Translations under genes and position numbers: made by a program
Shown: positions 49,749 through 58,501 of the stretch, piece by piece
How positions within the stretch are numbered: position 1 is the stretch's first letter
Layout of the letters: each line of letters opens with the position of its first letter
The notes under the pieces: model-generated
The model's database searches: none
Told to the model about the DNA's origin: nothing
Seen by the model: the letters and a program-made list of their open reading frames with translations, nothing else
Origin: Zhihengliuella alba
Lineage (GTDB): Bacteria > Actinomycetota > Actinomycetes > Actinomycetales > Micrococcaceae
DNA: 64,000 bases
NCBI RefSeq assembly: GCF_039538765.1
Contig: NZ_BAABCJ010000002.1
Span: 124,001-188,000 of the forward strand
Reading direction: 5' to 3'

Positions 49749-52700
49749 GTGCAGTTCCTCGCCCGCCTGAGCCTGAAGAACCGGGCCGTGGTCGCCCTCC
49801 TGACGCTCGCCATCGCCGCTGCCGGGCTCTACTCCATGGCCTCGCTGAAGCAGGAGCTCATCCCGGACATCGAGTTCCCGCGGACCACGGTGGTGACGGC
49901 GCTGCCCGGCGCCAGCCCCGAGGTGGTCGACGAGCAGGTGGCGCTCCCGCTGAGCCGCGCGCTCGAGACGGTCGACGGCGTGGAGTCCGTCTCCAGCGAG
50001 TCGCAGCAGTCGGCCTCCCTCATCACCGTCCGCTCCGAGTTCGACGCCGACCGGAGCCAGGTCGAGTCCGAGCTCCGCTCCGCGCTCGAGGCGGCCGCCG
50101 ACGAGCTGCCCGAGGGCGCCGAGCCCGAAATCATGGCCGGCTCGCTCTCCGACATCCCGGCCGTCATGCTCACCGTCTCCTCGGCGGCACCGGCCGAGGA
50201 TCTCGTCCTGGCGTTGCGGGAGGACCTCGTCCCGGCCCTCCGCGGGATCGAGGGCGTCCGCGACGTCACGCTGGCCGGCGGGGCCACCCAACGGGTCGCC
50301 ATCACCCCGGACGGGGAGGCGCTCGCGGCCGCCGGACTGACGCCGCAGGCCTTCGAGGCGGCGCTCGAGGCCAACGGCGACACGCTGCCCGCCGGCTCCG
50401 TGCTGGTCGACGGGCAGAACGTCACCGTCCAGGCGGGGCAGGCCATCGAGACGGTCGAGGCCCTGCGCGAGCTGCCCCTGCTCCCCGCTTCGGGGGCGGG
50501 GCCGGCACCCGACGCGGCACCCGCGCCGGGGCCGGACGGAGAGCTCGACCCGGAACGGCCGGGGACCACCACCCCGGGAGCGCCCGTCCCACCGGCGGAT
50601 CCCGTGCCGCTCGGCGACGTCGCCACCGTGGAGGTGGCCGGCGAGCCGGCCGACTCGATCACGCGGACCAACGGCGAGCCGAGCGTCTCGGTGACGATCA
50701 CCAAGATGCCCGACGCCGACGTCGTACGGCTCTCCCACGCCGTCTCCGCGGCGCTGCCGGCGGCCACCGACGCGCTGGGCGTCGACGCCGACCTGACGAC
50801 CATCTTCGACCAGGCGCCGTTCATCGAGGAATCGATCCAGCATCTCGCGCTCGAGGGCGCGCTGGGGCTGCTCTTCGCCGTGGCGGTGATCCTGCTGTTC
50901 CTCTTCTCGATGCGGGCGACCGTCGTCACGGCGGTCTCCATCCCGCTCTCGGTGCTCGTCACGTTCGCGGCCCTGCACGCCTCGGGCTACTCGCTGAACA
51001 TGCTCACGCTCGGCGCGCTGACCATCTCGATCGGCCGCGTGGTGGACGACTCGATCGTCGTCATCGAGAACATCAAGCGGCACCTGGCCTACGGCGAGGC
51101 GAAGTCCGTGGCCATCTTCACCGCCGTGCGCGAGGTCGCCGGGGCCATCACGTCGTCGACGGTGGCGACCGTGGTGGTCTTCCTGCCGATCGTCTTCGTC
51201 TCCGACATGGTGGGCGAGCTCTTCCGGCCGTTCTCCCTCACGGTCACCATCGCGATGCTCTCCTCCCTGCTGGTGGCCCTGACGATCGTGCCGGTGCTGG
51301 CCTACTGGTTCATGCGGCCGCCGGCCGGCGACGTGGATCCGGACGCCGTCCGCCGGGCCGCCGAGGAGAAGGAGGCGTCCTCGCGGCTCCAGCGCGCGTA
51401 CCTGCCGCTGCTGCGCCGGACGCAGCGCCGGCCCCTCGCGACACTGCTCGCCGCGGTGGTGCTGCTCGCCGGGACCGCGGCGGTGGTCCCGCTGCTCAAG
51501 GTCGACTTCCTCGGCAGCGCCGGTTCGAACACGTACCGGGTCACCCAGGAGTTCGACTCCGCCGCATCGCTGGACACGGTCTCGGAGACCGCCGCGGCCA
51601 CCGAGGACGCGCTCCTGGGGGTCGACGGCGTCGAGTCCGTGCTGCTGACCGTCGGCGGCGACGGCTTCGCCCGCGACACCTCGGCCGGCACGTTCATGGT
51701 CACCGCGGACGCCGGCGCCGACCAGACGCGGATCCGCGGCGACATCCAGGCGGCCGTGACCGGACTCGACGCCGGAGAGGACATCGACCTCGGCGAGACG
51801 TCCGCCGTCGGCTCCGGAACCGTCGATGTGGAGCTGACGGCGAACGACGCCGACACCTTGGCGGTCGCGTCCGAGCTCGTGACCGACGCCCTGGCCGGCG
51901 TCGAGCACGCGGAGGCGCCCACGTCCGATCTGGGAGCCACGCAGGACTCCCTCCAGGTCCGGGTGGACCGGCCGGCCGCCGCGGAGGCCGGCCTGACGGA
52001 GCTGCAGGTCGCCTCGTTGGTCGCCGCGGCCGGGAACGAGCGGCCGATCGGGCAGGTGCGGATCGACGGCGAGGCGCTCGACGTCGTGGTCCTCGGCGGC
52101 GACTCCTACGGGACGGTGGAGGAGCTGCGCGACCTGCCGCTCCCCTCCGCCGCGGGGCCGCTCGTCCTCGACGACGTCGCCGACGTCGTCGAGACCCGCG
52201 TGCGGGACACCGTGGCGCGCTCCGGCCAGGACCTGGTGGCGACCGTCGCCCTGGCCCCGGAGGAGGGCCGGCTCGGCGAGGTCTCCGATGCCGTGGCCGA
52301 GCGGCTGGCCGGGATCGAGCTGCCGGACGGCGCGACCTACGCGATCGGCGGCGCGACCGCCGACCAGACGGAGGCGTTCGAGCAGCTCGGGCTCGCGATG
52401 CTCGCGGCGATCGCGATCGTCTACGTGCTGCTGGTGGCGACCTTCAGGTCGCTCGTGCAGCCGCTCATCCTGCTGGTCTCCGTCCCGTTCGCGGCGACGG
52501 GTGCCCTGCTGCTCCTGCTGGCCACCGGCCGGCCGCTGGCCGTGGCGTCCCTGATCGGCCTGCTGATGCTGATCGGGATCGTCGTCACCAACGCGATCGT
52601 GCTGATCGACCTGGTGAACCAGTACCGGGCGCAGGGCCAGGGACTGCACGATGCCGTGGAGAACGGCGCCCGCCAGCGGCTGCGTCCCATCCTCATGACG

Positions 52701-52991
52701 GCCCTGGCGACCATCTGCGCGCTGACGCCGATGGCGCTCGGCGTCACCGGATCCAGTGGCTTCATCTCGCAGGACCTGGCGATCGTCGTGATCGGCGGGC
52801 TGGTGTCCTCGACCGCTCTGACGCTCATCCTGGTGCCGGTGCTCTACCGGCTGTTCGAGGGGCGGCAGGAGCGCCGCCGCGGCCGGAGCCCGCGGGAGCC
52901 GGAGACGGCGCTGATCGACCTGGTCGCGGCGGGCGAACCGCTGCCGAGCCGCCGGGCGCTGCGCGGCAGGCGAGACGCGCCGTACGCCTGA
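49749..52991 (+). CDS. RND-family efflux transporter permease (AcrB/HAE1-like)
   Basis: The 1080-residue proton-driven exporter has twelve helices in two halves, each with a large extracytoplasmic loop. FLARLSLKNRAVVALLTLAI starts helix 1, the P-x-I-E-F-P motif (IPDIEFPRTTVV) follows, and helix 4 carries GRVVDDSIVVIENIKRHL with the proton-relay Asp pair. A Pro/Ala/Gly-rich insert of about 40 residues (about 247-290) lies in the first loop. GTG start at 49749 with GAAGGAC. No membrane-fusion protein is next to it, usual for actinobacteria. The 150 bp after it to kbl hold no convincing gene. Confidence 0.9.
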   Translation: MQFLARLSLKNRAVVALLTLAIAAAGLYSMASLKQELIPDIEFPRTTVVTALPGASPEVVDEQVALPLSRALETVDGVESVSSESQQSASLITVRSEFDADRSQVESELRSALEAAADELPEGAEPEIMAGSLSDIPAVMLTVSSAAPAEDLVLALREDLVPALRGIEGVRDVTLAGGATQRVAITPDGEALAAAGLTPQAFEAALEANGDTLPAGSVLVDGQNVTVQAGQAIETVEALRELPLLPASGAGPAPDAAPAPGPDGELDPERPGTTTPGAPVPPADPVPLGDVATVEVAGEPADSITRTNGEPSVSVTITKMPDADVVRLSHAVSAALPAATDALGVDADLTTIFDQAPFIEESIQHLALEGALGLLFAVAVILLFLFSMRATVVTAVSIPLSVLVTFAALHASGYSLNMLTLGALTISIGRVVDDSIVVIENIKRHLAYGEAKSVAIFTAVREVAGAITSSTVATVVVFLPIVFVSDMVGELFRPFSLTVTIAMLSSLLVALTIVPVLAYWFMRPPAGDVDPDAVRRAAEEKEASSRLQRAYLPLLRRTQRRPLATLLAAVVLLAGTAAVVPLLKVDFLGSAGSNTYRVTQEFDSAASLDTVSETAAATEDALLGVDGVESVLLTVGGDGFARDTSAGTFMVTADAGADQTRIRGDIQAAVTGLDAGEDIDLGETSAVGSGTVDVELTANDADTLAVASELVTDALAGVEHAEAPTSDLGATQDSLQVRVDRPAAAEAGLTELQVASLVAAAGNERPIGQVRIDGEALDVVVLGGDSYGTVEELRDLPLPSAAGPLVLDDVADVVETRVRDTVARSGQDLVATVALAPEEGRLGEVSDAVAERLAGIELPDGATYAIGGATADQTEAFEQLGLAMLAAIAIVYVLLVATFRSLVQPLILLVSVPFAATGALLLLLATGRPLAVASLIGLLMLIGIVVTNAIVLIDLVNQYRAQGQGLHDAVENGARQRLRPILMTALATICALTPMALGVTGSSGFISQDLAIVVIGGLVSSTALTLILVPVLYRLFEGRQERRRGRSPREPETALIDLVAAGEPLPSRRALRGRRDAPYA

Positions 52992-53141
52992 TCCATGCCG
53001 TCCCCCGAGACCTGGGCGCGCAGACGAATCGCCGGCAACGCGTGGGCTGCGTGCGGGCCTCGACGGCCGCCGACGGCGTGAAGGTGCGCCGCGGCGGGGC
53101 GCTCGCGCTCACCGGCTCGAAGGCCTAGGCCCCTCGACCGG

Positions 53142-54359
53142 CTACCCGGCCAGCACGGCCTCGCGGGACGCGACGAACGCCGCGACCGCGGCGTCGATGT
53201 CCTCGCGCGAGTGCGCCGCGGAGAGCTGCACGCGGATGCGCGCGGTGTCCTTCGGGACCACCGGGAAGCTGAACGCCGTCACGTAGACGCCGCGCTCGAG
53301 CATCTCGGCGGCGATCCGTCCGGCCACGACCGCATCGCCGAACATGACCGGCACGATCGCGTGCTCGCCGTCGAGCAGCTCGAAGCCCGCCTCCGCCATG
53401 CGGCCCCGGAAGTAGGCGGCGTTGTCGAAGAGCCGCTGGCGCAGCTCGCCGGACTGCCCGACCAGCTCGAGCGCCTTCAGCGTCGCCGCGACGATGGACG
53501 GGGCCAGCGAGTTGGAGAACAGGTACGGGCGCGCCTTCTGGCGCAGCATCGCGACGATCTCGCCGCGGCCGGACACGTACCCGCCGGAGGCGCCGCCGAG
53601 TGCCTTGCCGAAGGTGCCGGTGTAGATGTCCACCCGGTCGGAGACACCGGCGTGCTCGGGCGTCCCGGCGCCGGTCTCGCCCATGAAGCCCACGGCGTGC
53701 GAGTCGTCCACCATCACCAGCGCCCCGTACCGCTCGGCGAGGTCGCAGATGCCCTCCAGCGGCGCCAGGTAGCCGTCCATGGAGAAGACGCCGTCCGTGA
53801 CCACGATCGTCCGGCGCGGCCCGGCGCCGTCGTTCATGTCCGCGGCGGCCTGCAGCTGGGCCTCCAGATCCGCCAGGTCTTGGTTGCGGTAGCGGAACCG
53901 GGCGGCCTTGGAGAGGCGGATGCCGTCGATGATCGAGGCGTGGTTCAGGGCGTCGGAGATGATGGCGTCCTGCGGGCCGAACAGGGACTCGAAGACGCCC
54001 CCGTTGGCGTCGAAGCAGCTGGAGAAGAGGATGGTGTCCTCGGTGCCGAGGAACTCGGAGACCCTGCGCTCGAGCTCGAAGTGCAGGTCCTGGGCGCCGC
54101 AGATGAAGCGGACCGAGGCCATGCCGAAGCCGCGCTCGTCCAGCGCCGTCTTGGCCGCCGCGATGATCTCCGGGTGGTCGGCCAGGCCCAGGTAGTTGTT
54201 GGCGCAGAAATTCACCACGTCGGCCGCGGGCCCGCCGAGCGGGCCCGCCTTGATGCGCGCGGACTGGGGCGAGTCGATGTGCCGCTCGTGCTTGTAGAGG
54301 CCGGCGGTCTCCAGGTCGGCGAGCTCGGCGGCCAGCTGGTCCTTCAGGGTGGTGTACAT
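53142..54359 (-). CDS. kbl: Glycine C-acetyltransferase (2-amino-3-ketobutyrate CoA ligase)
   Basis: The 405-residue PLP enzyme splits 2-amino-3-oxobutyrate with CoA into glycine and acetyl-CoA. The PLP Lys252 is in YTGTFGKALGGASGGYV; VVNFCANNYLGLADHPEI and MVDDSHAVGFMGETGAGTPE are the family marks that set it apart from BioF. ATG at 54359 has GGAAG upstream. It follows tdh by 90 bases (the gap has short GGTGC/TGTCGGG repeats) and is the second step of threonine breakdown. Confidence 0.95.
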   Translation of the reverse strand: MYTTLKDQLAAELADLETAGLYKHERHIDSPQSARIKAGPLGGPAADVVNFCANNYLGLADHPEIIAAAKTALDERGFGMASVRFICGAQDLHFELERRVSEFLGTEDTILFSSCFDANGGVFESLFGPQDAIISDALNHASIIDGIRLSKAARFRYRNQDLADLEAQLQAAADMNDGAGPRRTIVVTDGVFSMDGYLAPLEGICDLAERYGALVMVDDSHAVGFMGETGAGTPEHAGVSDRVDIYTGTFGKALGGASGGYVSGRGEIVAMLRQKARPYLFSNSLAPSIVAATLKALELVGQSGELRQRLFDNAAYFRGRMAEAGFELLDGEHAIVPVMFGDAVVAGRIAAEMLERGVYVTAFSFPVVPKDTARIRVQLSAAHSREDIDAAVAAFVASREAVLAG

Positions 54360-54449
54360 GGTCCGGTCTTCCTTCGAGTGCTGCGTTTGGTGCAGGCTGT
54401 GCGGTGCGGGCTGTCGGGTGCGGTGCTGTCGGGCGAGCGCGGGCGGGTG

Positions 54450-55496
54450 CTACACGGTGGTCCAGTCGAGGACGACCTTGCCGCCGCGCCCGGCCCGGGC
54501 GAGGGCGAAGCCGCGCTCCCACTCAGCGGCGGGCAGGACGTCGGTGACGACCTCGGCCACGCTGCGGCGCAGGGCCGGGTTCGAGTCGAGCATCGCGCTC
54601 ATCGCGTACCAGGTCTCGTACATCTCGCGGCCATAGATCCCCTTGAGCGTGAGCATGTGGGTGACGACCTTGCCCCAGTCGATGTCGATCGACGCGCTGG
54701 GCAGGCCGAGCAAGGCGATCTTGCCACCGTGGTTCATGTTGTCGATCATCTCCGGCAGTGCCGAGGGGCTGCCCGAGGTCTCCAGTCCGACGTCGAACCC
54801 CTCCACGAGGCCGAGCTCCTGCTGGGCATCCGCGATGCGCGTCCGCGAGACGTCGATCGCCAGGTCGGCGCCGAGCCCGCGCGCCAGTTCGAGCCGCGGT
54901 TCGGAGACGTCGGTGATGACGACCCGGCGGGCGCCGGCGTGCTTGGCGACGCCGATGGTCATGAGTCCGATGGGACCCGCACCGGTGACCAGCACGTCCT
55001 CGCCGACCAGCGGGAAGGACAGCGTGGTGTGCACGGCGTTGCCGAACGGATCGAAGACCGCGCCGAGCTCGGGGGTGATGGCGTCCGAGCGGTGCACCCA
55101 GACGTTGGTCTCCGGGATGACGACGTACTCGGCGAACGCGCCGTCGCGCTGGACGCCCACGGAGGACGTGTTGATGCACATCTGGCGGCGGCCGGCGCGG
55201 CAGTTGCGGCACATGCCGCAGACCACGTGCCCCTCGCCGGAGACGCGGTCGCCGATCCGGACGTGCGTGGTGAGGTCGCCGACCTCGACGACCTCCCCGT
55301 AGAACTCGTGACCCGGGATCATGGGGGCCTGGATCATGGCCGCGGCGGCGTCGTCGTAGGCCTGGATGTGCAGGTCCGTGCCGCAGATCCCGGTGGTCAT
55401 GACGCGGATCTTCACGTCGTGGGCGCCGGTGATCGGCTCGGGACGGTCGACGAAGTCGAAACCGGCGTGCGGACCGGACTTGTAGAGAGCCTTCAT
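54450..55496 (-). CDS. tdh: L-threonine 3-dehydrogenase
   Basis: The 348-residue zinc medium-chain dehydrogenase oxidises threonine with NAD to 2-amino-3-oxobutyrate. Catalytic zinc ligands are Cys38 (GICGTDLHI) and His63-Glu64 (GHEF); the structural zinc is held by Cys93, Cys96, Cys99 and Cys107. The NAD-binding fold has TGAGPIGLMTIGVAKHAGA. ATG at 55496 with AGGGAG. First gene of tdh-kbl, divergent from the LysR regulator. Confidence 0.95.
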   Translation of the reverse strand: MKALYKSGPHAGFDFVDRPEPITGAHDVKIRVMTTGICGTDLHIQAYDDAAAAMIQAPMIPGHEFYGEVVEVGDLTTHVRIGDRVSGEGHVVCGMCRNCRAGRRQMCINTSSVGVQRDGAFAEYVVIPETNVWVHRSDAITPELGAVFDPFGNAVHTTLSFPLVGEDVLVTGAGPIGLMTIGVAKHAGARRVVITDVSEPRLELARGLGADLAIDVSRTRIADAQQELGLVEGFDVGLETSGSPSALPEMIDNMNHGGKIALLGLPSASIDIDWGKVVTHMLTLKGIYGREMYETWYAMSAMLDSNPALRRSVAEVVTDVLPAAEWERGFALARAGRGGKVVLDWTTV

Positions 55497-55522
55497 GCTC
55501 CCTATTCAAGGCCCCGCGAAGC

Positions 55523-55528
55523 ATTAGA
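55523..55528 (-). promoter_or_regulatory. -10 box of the tdh-kbl operon
   Basis: TCTAAT on the minus strand, 27 bases before the tdh start, is a four-of-six match in the divergent 99-bp gap where a LysR regulator would bind. Confidence 0.35.
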
Positions 55529-55583
55529 ACAAGGCGGACTCTCTGAAGCGACGATTGAGCTGGTGCTACATCGTGGGCGGCTC

Positions 55584-55589
55584 TACGCT
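55584..55589 (+). promoter_or_regulatory. -10 box of a leaderless transcript (LysR gene)
   Basis: TACGCT ends six bases before the ATG at 55596, the same box and spacing as the sensor kinase at 15033. Confidence 0.5.
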
Positions 55590-55595
55590 CGTGGC

Positions 55596-56531
55596 ATGGA
55601 CGTCCACCAACTCAAGATCCTCCGCGAGCTCGGCGAGCTGGGCAGCGTCAAGGCCGTCGCCGACCACCTCCTGGTCACCCCCAGCGCCGTCTCGCAGCAT
55701 CTGGCGCAGCTCCAGCGGGGCGTCGGCGTGCCCCTGACCCGCAAGGAGGGCCGGAACCTGGTGCTCACTGAGGCCGGTGCCGTGCTCGCCGAGGCCGGTG
55801 CGGGCGTCGTGGCCGCGATGGCCCGGGCGCACGCCGCCATCGAGGCCTTCCACCAGGCCTCCCACGGCCAGGTGTCGGTCAGCGGGTTCCACTCGGCGGG
55901 GCAGGCGCTCTTCGCCCCGCTGGCCCGCCGGCTGGGTGCGGACGCCGGCGGTCCGGTCGCGAGGTTCACGGACGAGGACGTGGCGCAGCAGGAGTTCCCG
56001 GCGCTGACGGCGCGGTACGACCTGGTGCTGGCGCACCGGATGGAGCACAGCCCGCCCTGGCCGACCGGCCGCGTCGCGGTGCTGGAGCTGGCCCGGGAGC
56101 CCCTGGACGTCGCCCTGCCCTTCGGCCATCCCCTGGCGGGCCTGGCGGAGCTGGAGGCGGCCGACGTCGCCCGGGAGCCCTGGGTGACCAGCCGCCCCGG
56201 CTACTCGCCGGACGACGTGCTCGGCGCGATCGCGACGGTGGCGAGGACGCCGCCGCGGATCGTGCACCGCATCAACGACTACTCGACCGTCGCCGCGCTG
56301 GTGGCGGACGGCGGCGTGCTCGGGCTCCTCCCCCGCTACACCGGACGGGCGGCGCTGGGCCTGCGCGACGACGTGGTCCTGCGGCCCCTGCGCGGCCTGC
56401 GGACGCGTCGCTGCATCGACCTGCTGGCGCGGCCGGAGGCCTTCGAGCGGCGCAGCGTGCGGATCGTCGCCGACGCGTTCCGTGACGTCATGGGCGAGCT
56501 GGTCGGCGCAACGGAGGGGACCCCCGGGTAG
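55596..56531 (+). CDS. LysR-family transcriptional regulator
   Basis: The 311-residue regulator has the N-terminal winged helix (MDVHQLKILRELGELGSVKA, then TPSAVSQHLAQLQRGVGVPL) and a type-2 periplasmic-binding-like effector domain (about 90-300) with VAALVADGGVLGLLPRY. LysR genes usually control the divergent operon, here tdh-kbl, so threonine or glycine may be the effector; that is inference. The longer frame upstream runs across tdh in antisense and is not used. Confidence 0.9.
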   Translation: MDVHQLKILRELGELGSVKAVADHLLVTPSAVSQHLAQLQRGVGVPLTRKEGRNLVLTEAGAVLAEAGAGVVAAMARAHAAIEAFHQASHGQVSVSGFHSAGQALFAPLARRLGADAGGPVARFTDEDVAQQEFPALTARYDLVLAHRMEHSPPWPTGRVAVLELAREPLDVALPFGHPLAGLAELEAADVAREPWVTSRPGYSPDDVLGAIATVARTPPRIVHRINDYSTVAALVADGGVLGLLPRYTGRAALGLRDDVVLRPLRGLRTRRCIDLLARPEAFERRSVRIVADAFRDVMGELVGATEGTPG

Positions 56532-56541
56532 GGCCGGCCCG

Positions 56542-57558
56542 TCAGTCGGCCGCCGCGAGGAGGCCGGCGAGTGTGTGGAGTCCGACGGCGTGCAGCGGCT
56601 CCGCGGGCGGGTGGAGGGCCGCGATGAGCCCGTAGGCGACGGCCCAACCGCGCCCGCGCCGCCACACGGCGTCGTCGTAGGCAGCGCCTCCGGCCTGCGC
56701 TGCCGCCCGGAACCGAGCCCGCCCGGCGCCCGTGAAGTGCATCCAGGCGACCCCGAGATCGCTCGCCGGGTCGCCGGCGGTCAGGTCGCCGAAGTCGACG
56801 ACGGCGGCCAGCCGGACACCGCGCGACCTCCTCCCGTCCACGGCGCCCGGGCGGACCCCGTCGGGGTCGTCGGGGTTGCCGGGGTCGTCGGCGTACTCCG
56901 GCTCCACGACGACATTGTGCGGGTGCGGGTCCCCGTGGAGCCAGAGCGCCGGACCGGTGTGCACGGGCGCGGCGGCGGCCGCCTCGAACACCTCCCGCAG
57001 CGCCTCGGCGGAGCCCGGCGGCAGAATCGCGTGCGCCTCCGGCGGCAGCGCTCCCCCGCGGACCTCGGCGAGCCTCGCCTCGACGGCCTCGCGGCGGGCC
57101 GTGAGGGGCACGCCGCGGAACGGGTTGGCCGGAGCCTCCGCCGGCGCAGGACGGTGCAGCGCCGCGAGGAAGGCCGCCAGCTCCGCCGCATAGGCGTCGC
57201 GCTCCCCCGGCGGCAGGAGCGCCGCACTGGTCCCGGGCAGCCACGGCACGATGCTTCAGCGGTACGGATAGCCGCGCCCGGGACCGCCGGTCCTCAGCGG
57301 GACCGGCACCGGCAGCGGCAGGCCGGCGGCGACGACGGGCAGCCACTCGGCCTCCGTGACGAGCAGGGCCTCGGCGCTCCGCCTGCGGGGCAGCCGGACC
57401 GCGAGCCGGTCGCCGAGCCGGAAGAGCACGTTGTCCCAGCCGGCGGCGGCACGCCGGAGGGAGAGTCCGGCCAGATCCGAGTGCTGATCCGCCAGCAGGC
57501 CGGCGATCAGCGCCTCGTCGATCTCGACGTCCTGCGCGGGAATGCCCGGGGAGCTCAG
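56542..57558 (-). pseudogene. Broken APH-fold phosphotransferase (in-frame TGA)
   Basis: Two halves in the same frame make one kinase-like protein of about 338 residues. The N-lobe half (57558-57259) reads VEIDEALIAGLLADQHSDLA, GWDNVLFRLGDRLAVRLPRR and ends GRGYPYR. Then comes TGA (57258-57256) and the frame goes on SIVPWLPGTSAALLPPG to the catalytic HGDPHPHNVVVEP and AVVDFGDLTAGDPASDLG. Relatives have Trp at the position of the TGA (YPYRWSIVPWLPG type), so TGG to TGA is the simplest change. There is also no ATG or GTG at the 5' end; CTG at 57558 is the best. It may be a true pseudogene, a read-through gene, or a sequencing error. Confidence 0.8.
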
Positions 57559-58349
57559 CGGACCGGCTCGCCGGACTGGCCGAGGATCTCGATCCGGACC
57601 ATGAGCGGCCGGCCGCTCGCCTCGGCCGGTACCTTCACCCGGTGCTCGGCGGCGACGTAGTCCATGGTGCAGGGGCGGTCGTACCGCGAGTCGAAGCGCA
57701 CGAGCAGCTGGTCGGGTTCGAGCACCGTCGTCCCGACCAGGCGGGCGGGGCAGCTGGAGCTGCCGTGCGTGGTCACCCGGATCTCGTGCTCCGACGCCCA
57801 GTCCGCGGGCGCCGGCTCGCCAGGCGTCACGGGGGTCAGGGGGCTCGGCGCGGCTGGCTCGGTCGCGGTACCGGACAGGGACGAGGAGACCGGGGAGTCG
57901 GAGGCCCCCGGCCCGCCCGCGGACGGCCCGCTGGCCGGAGCCGCGTCACTCGGAATTCCGCCGGTGGGGGTTCCGCCCGTGGAGGCTCCGCCGGTCGGTT
58001 CTGCGGGGTCGATGGGGGTCACGTCGAGCGAGGAGTCGGAGGAGCTGGACGTCGCGGGAGCCATGCCGGACGGCCCCGGACGCAGCGCCCACATCAGGGC
58101 GACCACCAGGACGATCGCGATGGCGACGACGCCGACCACCAGTCCGAGCGGCTGCCACCCGGCGGCCCGGCCGGCGCCCCGCGGTCCCGGGTCGGTCGCG
58201 GCCGGGTCCGGGTCCGGGTCCGGGGCAGCCGACCCCGAGGTGCCCGCGCTGGCCGAGACCCCGTGCTCGCGCGGGGGCTCGGCGGGTGTGCCGGGGTCGC
58301 CAGTTCCCCCGTCCCCCTGCGGACCGGAAGGCGTCGAGTTCATGTCCAT
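57555..58349 (-). CDS. Membrane-anchored hypothetical protein with a Pro/Ser/Thr-rich stalk
   Basis: I do not recognise this 264-residue protein. It has a cytoplasmic Pro/Gly/Asp-rich N-terminus (about 65 residues, repeated Asp-Pro), one helix (PLGLVVGVVAIAIVLVVALMW, first 20 residues given without its last), then an extracytoplasmic stalk rich in Gly, Ser, Thr and Pro (about 95-180), and a C-terminal domain of about 80 residues with two Cys (SSSCPARLVG, YDRPCTMDY). ATG at 58349, or at 58343 where CATACT (58356-58351) would make it leaderless. It ends four bases inside the following kinase frame. Confidence 0.7.
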   Translation of the reverse strand: MDMNSTPSGPQGDGGTGDPGTPAEPPREHGVSASAGTSGSAAPDPDPDPAATDPGPRGAGRAAGWQPLGLVVGVVAIAIVLVVALMWALRPGPSGMAPATSSSSDSSLDVTPIDPAEPTGGASTGGTPTGGIPSDAAPASGPSAGGPGASDSPVSSSLSGTATEPAAPSPLTPVTPGEPAPADWASEHEIRVTTHGSSSCPARLVGTTVLEPDQLLVRFDSRYDRPCTMDYVAAEHRVKVPAEASGRPLMVRIEILGQSGEPVR

Positions 58350-58442
58350 CAGTATGCGCTACTTGTCCGTTCTCGTCTGCTGGTCTCTTCTGCTGGTCTC
58401 TCGAACGGAGACCTCCCGTGATCGCGGGCCGTCCCCTCACAC

Positions 58443-58485
58443 GGCTGTGGCCGGGCCCGCCGCTCCGGCGGGCCCGGCCACAGCC
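58443..58485 (-). terminator. Terminator hairpin after gatB
   Basis: A perfect 20-bp GC-rich stem (GGCTGTGGCCGGGCCCGCCG) with a three-base loop starts 17 bases past the gatB stop. Confidence 0.85.
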
Positions 58486-58501
58486 GGTGGGATCGCTCGG
58501 G

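Noticed and set aside
49586..53128. A 1180-codon frame overlapping the RND gene on the same strand
   Set aside because: Out of frame with an Arg/Gly/Pro-rich product and no domain; the RND frame has clear helices and motifs. Its last 28 codons (53042-53128) lie outside the RND gene but show nothing convincing.
52992..53141. Small gene between the RND exporter and kbl
   Set aside because: Only a 28-codon ATG frame and a 28-codon GTG frame exist, without ribosome sites or recognisable features.
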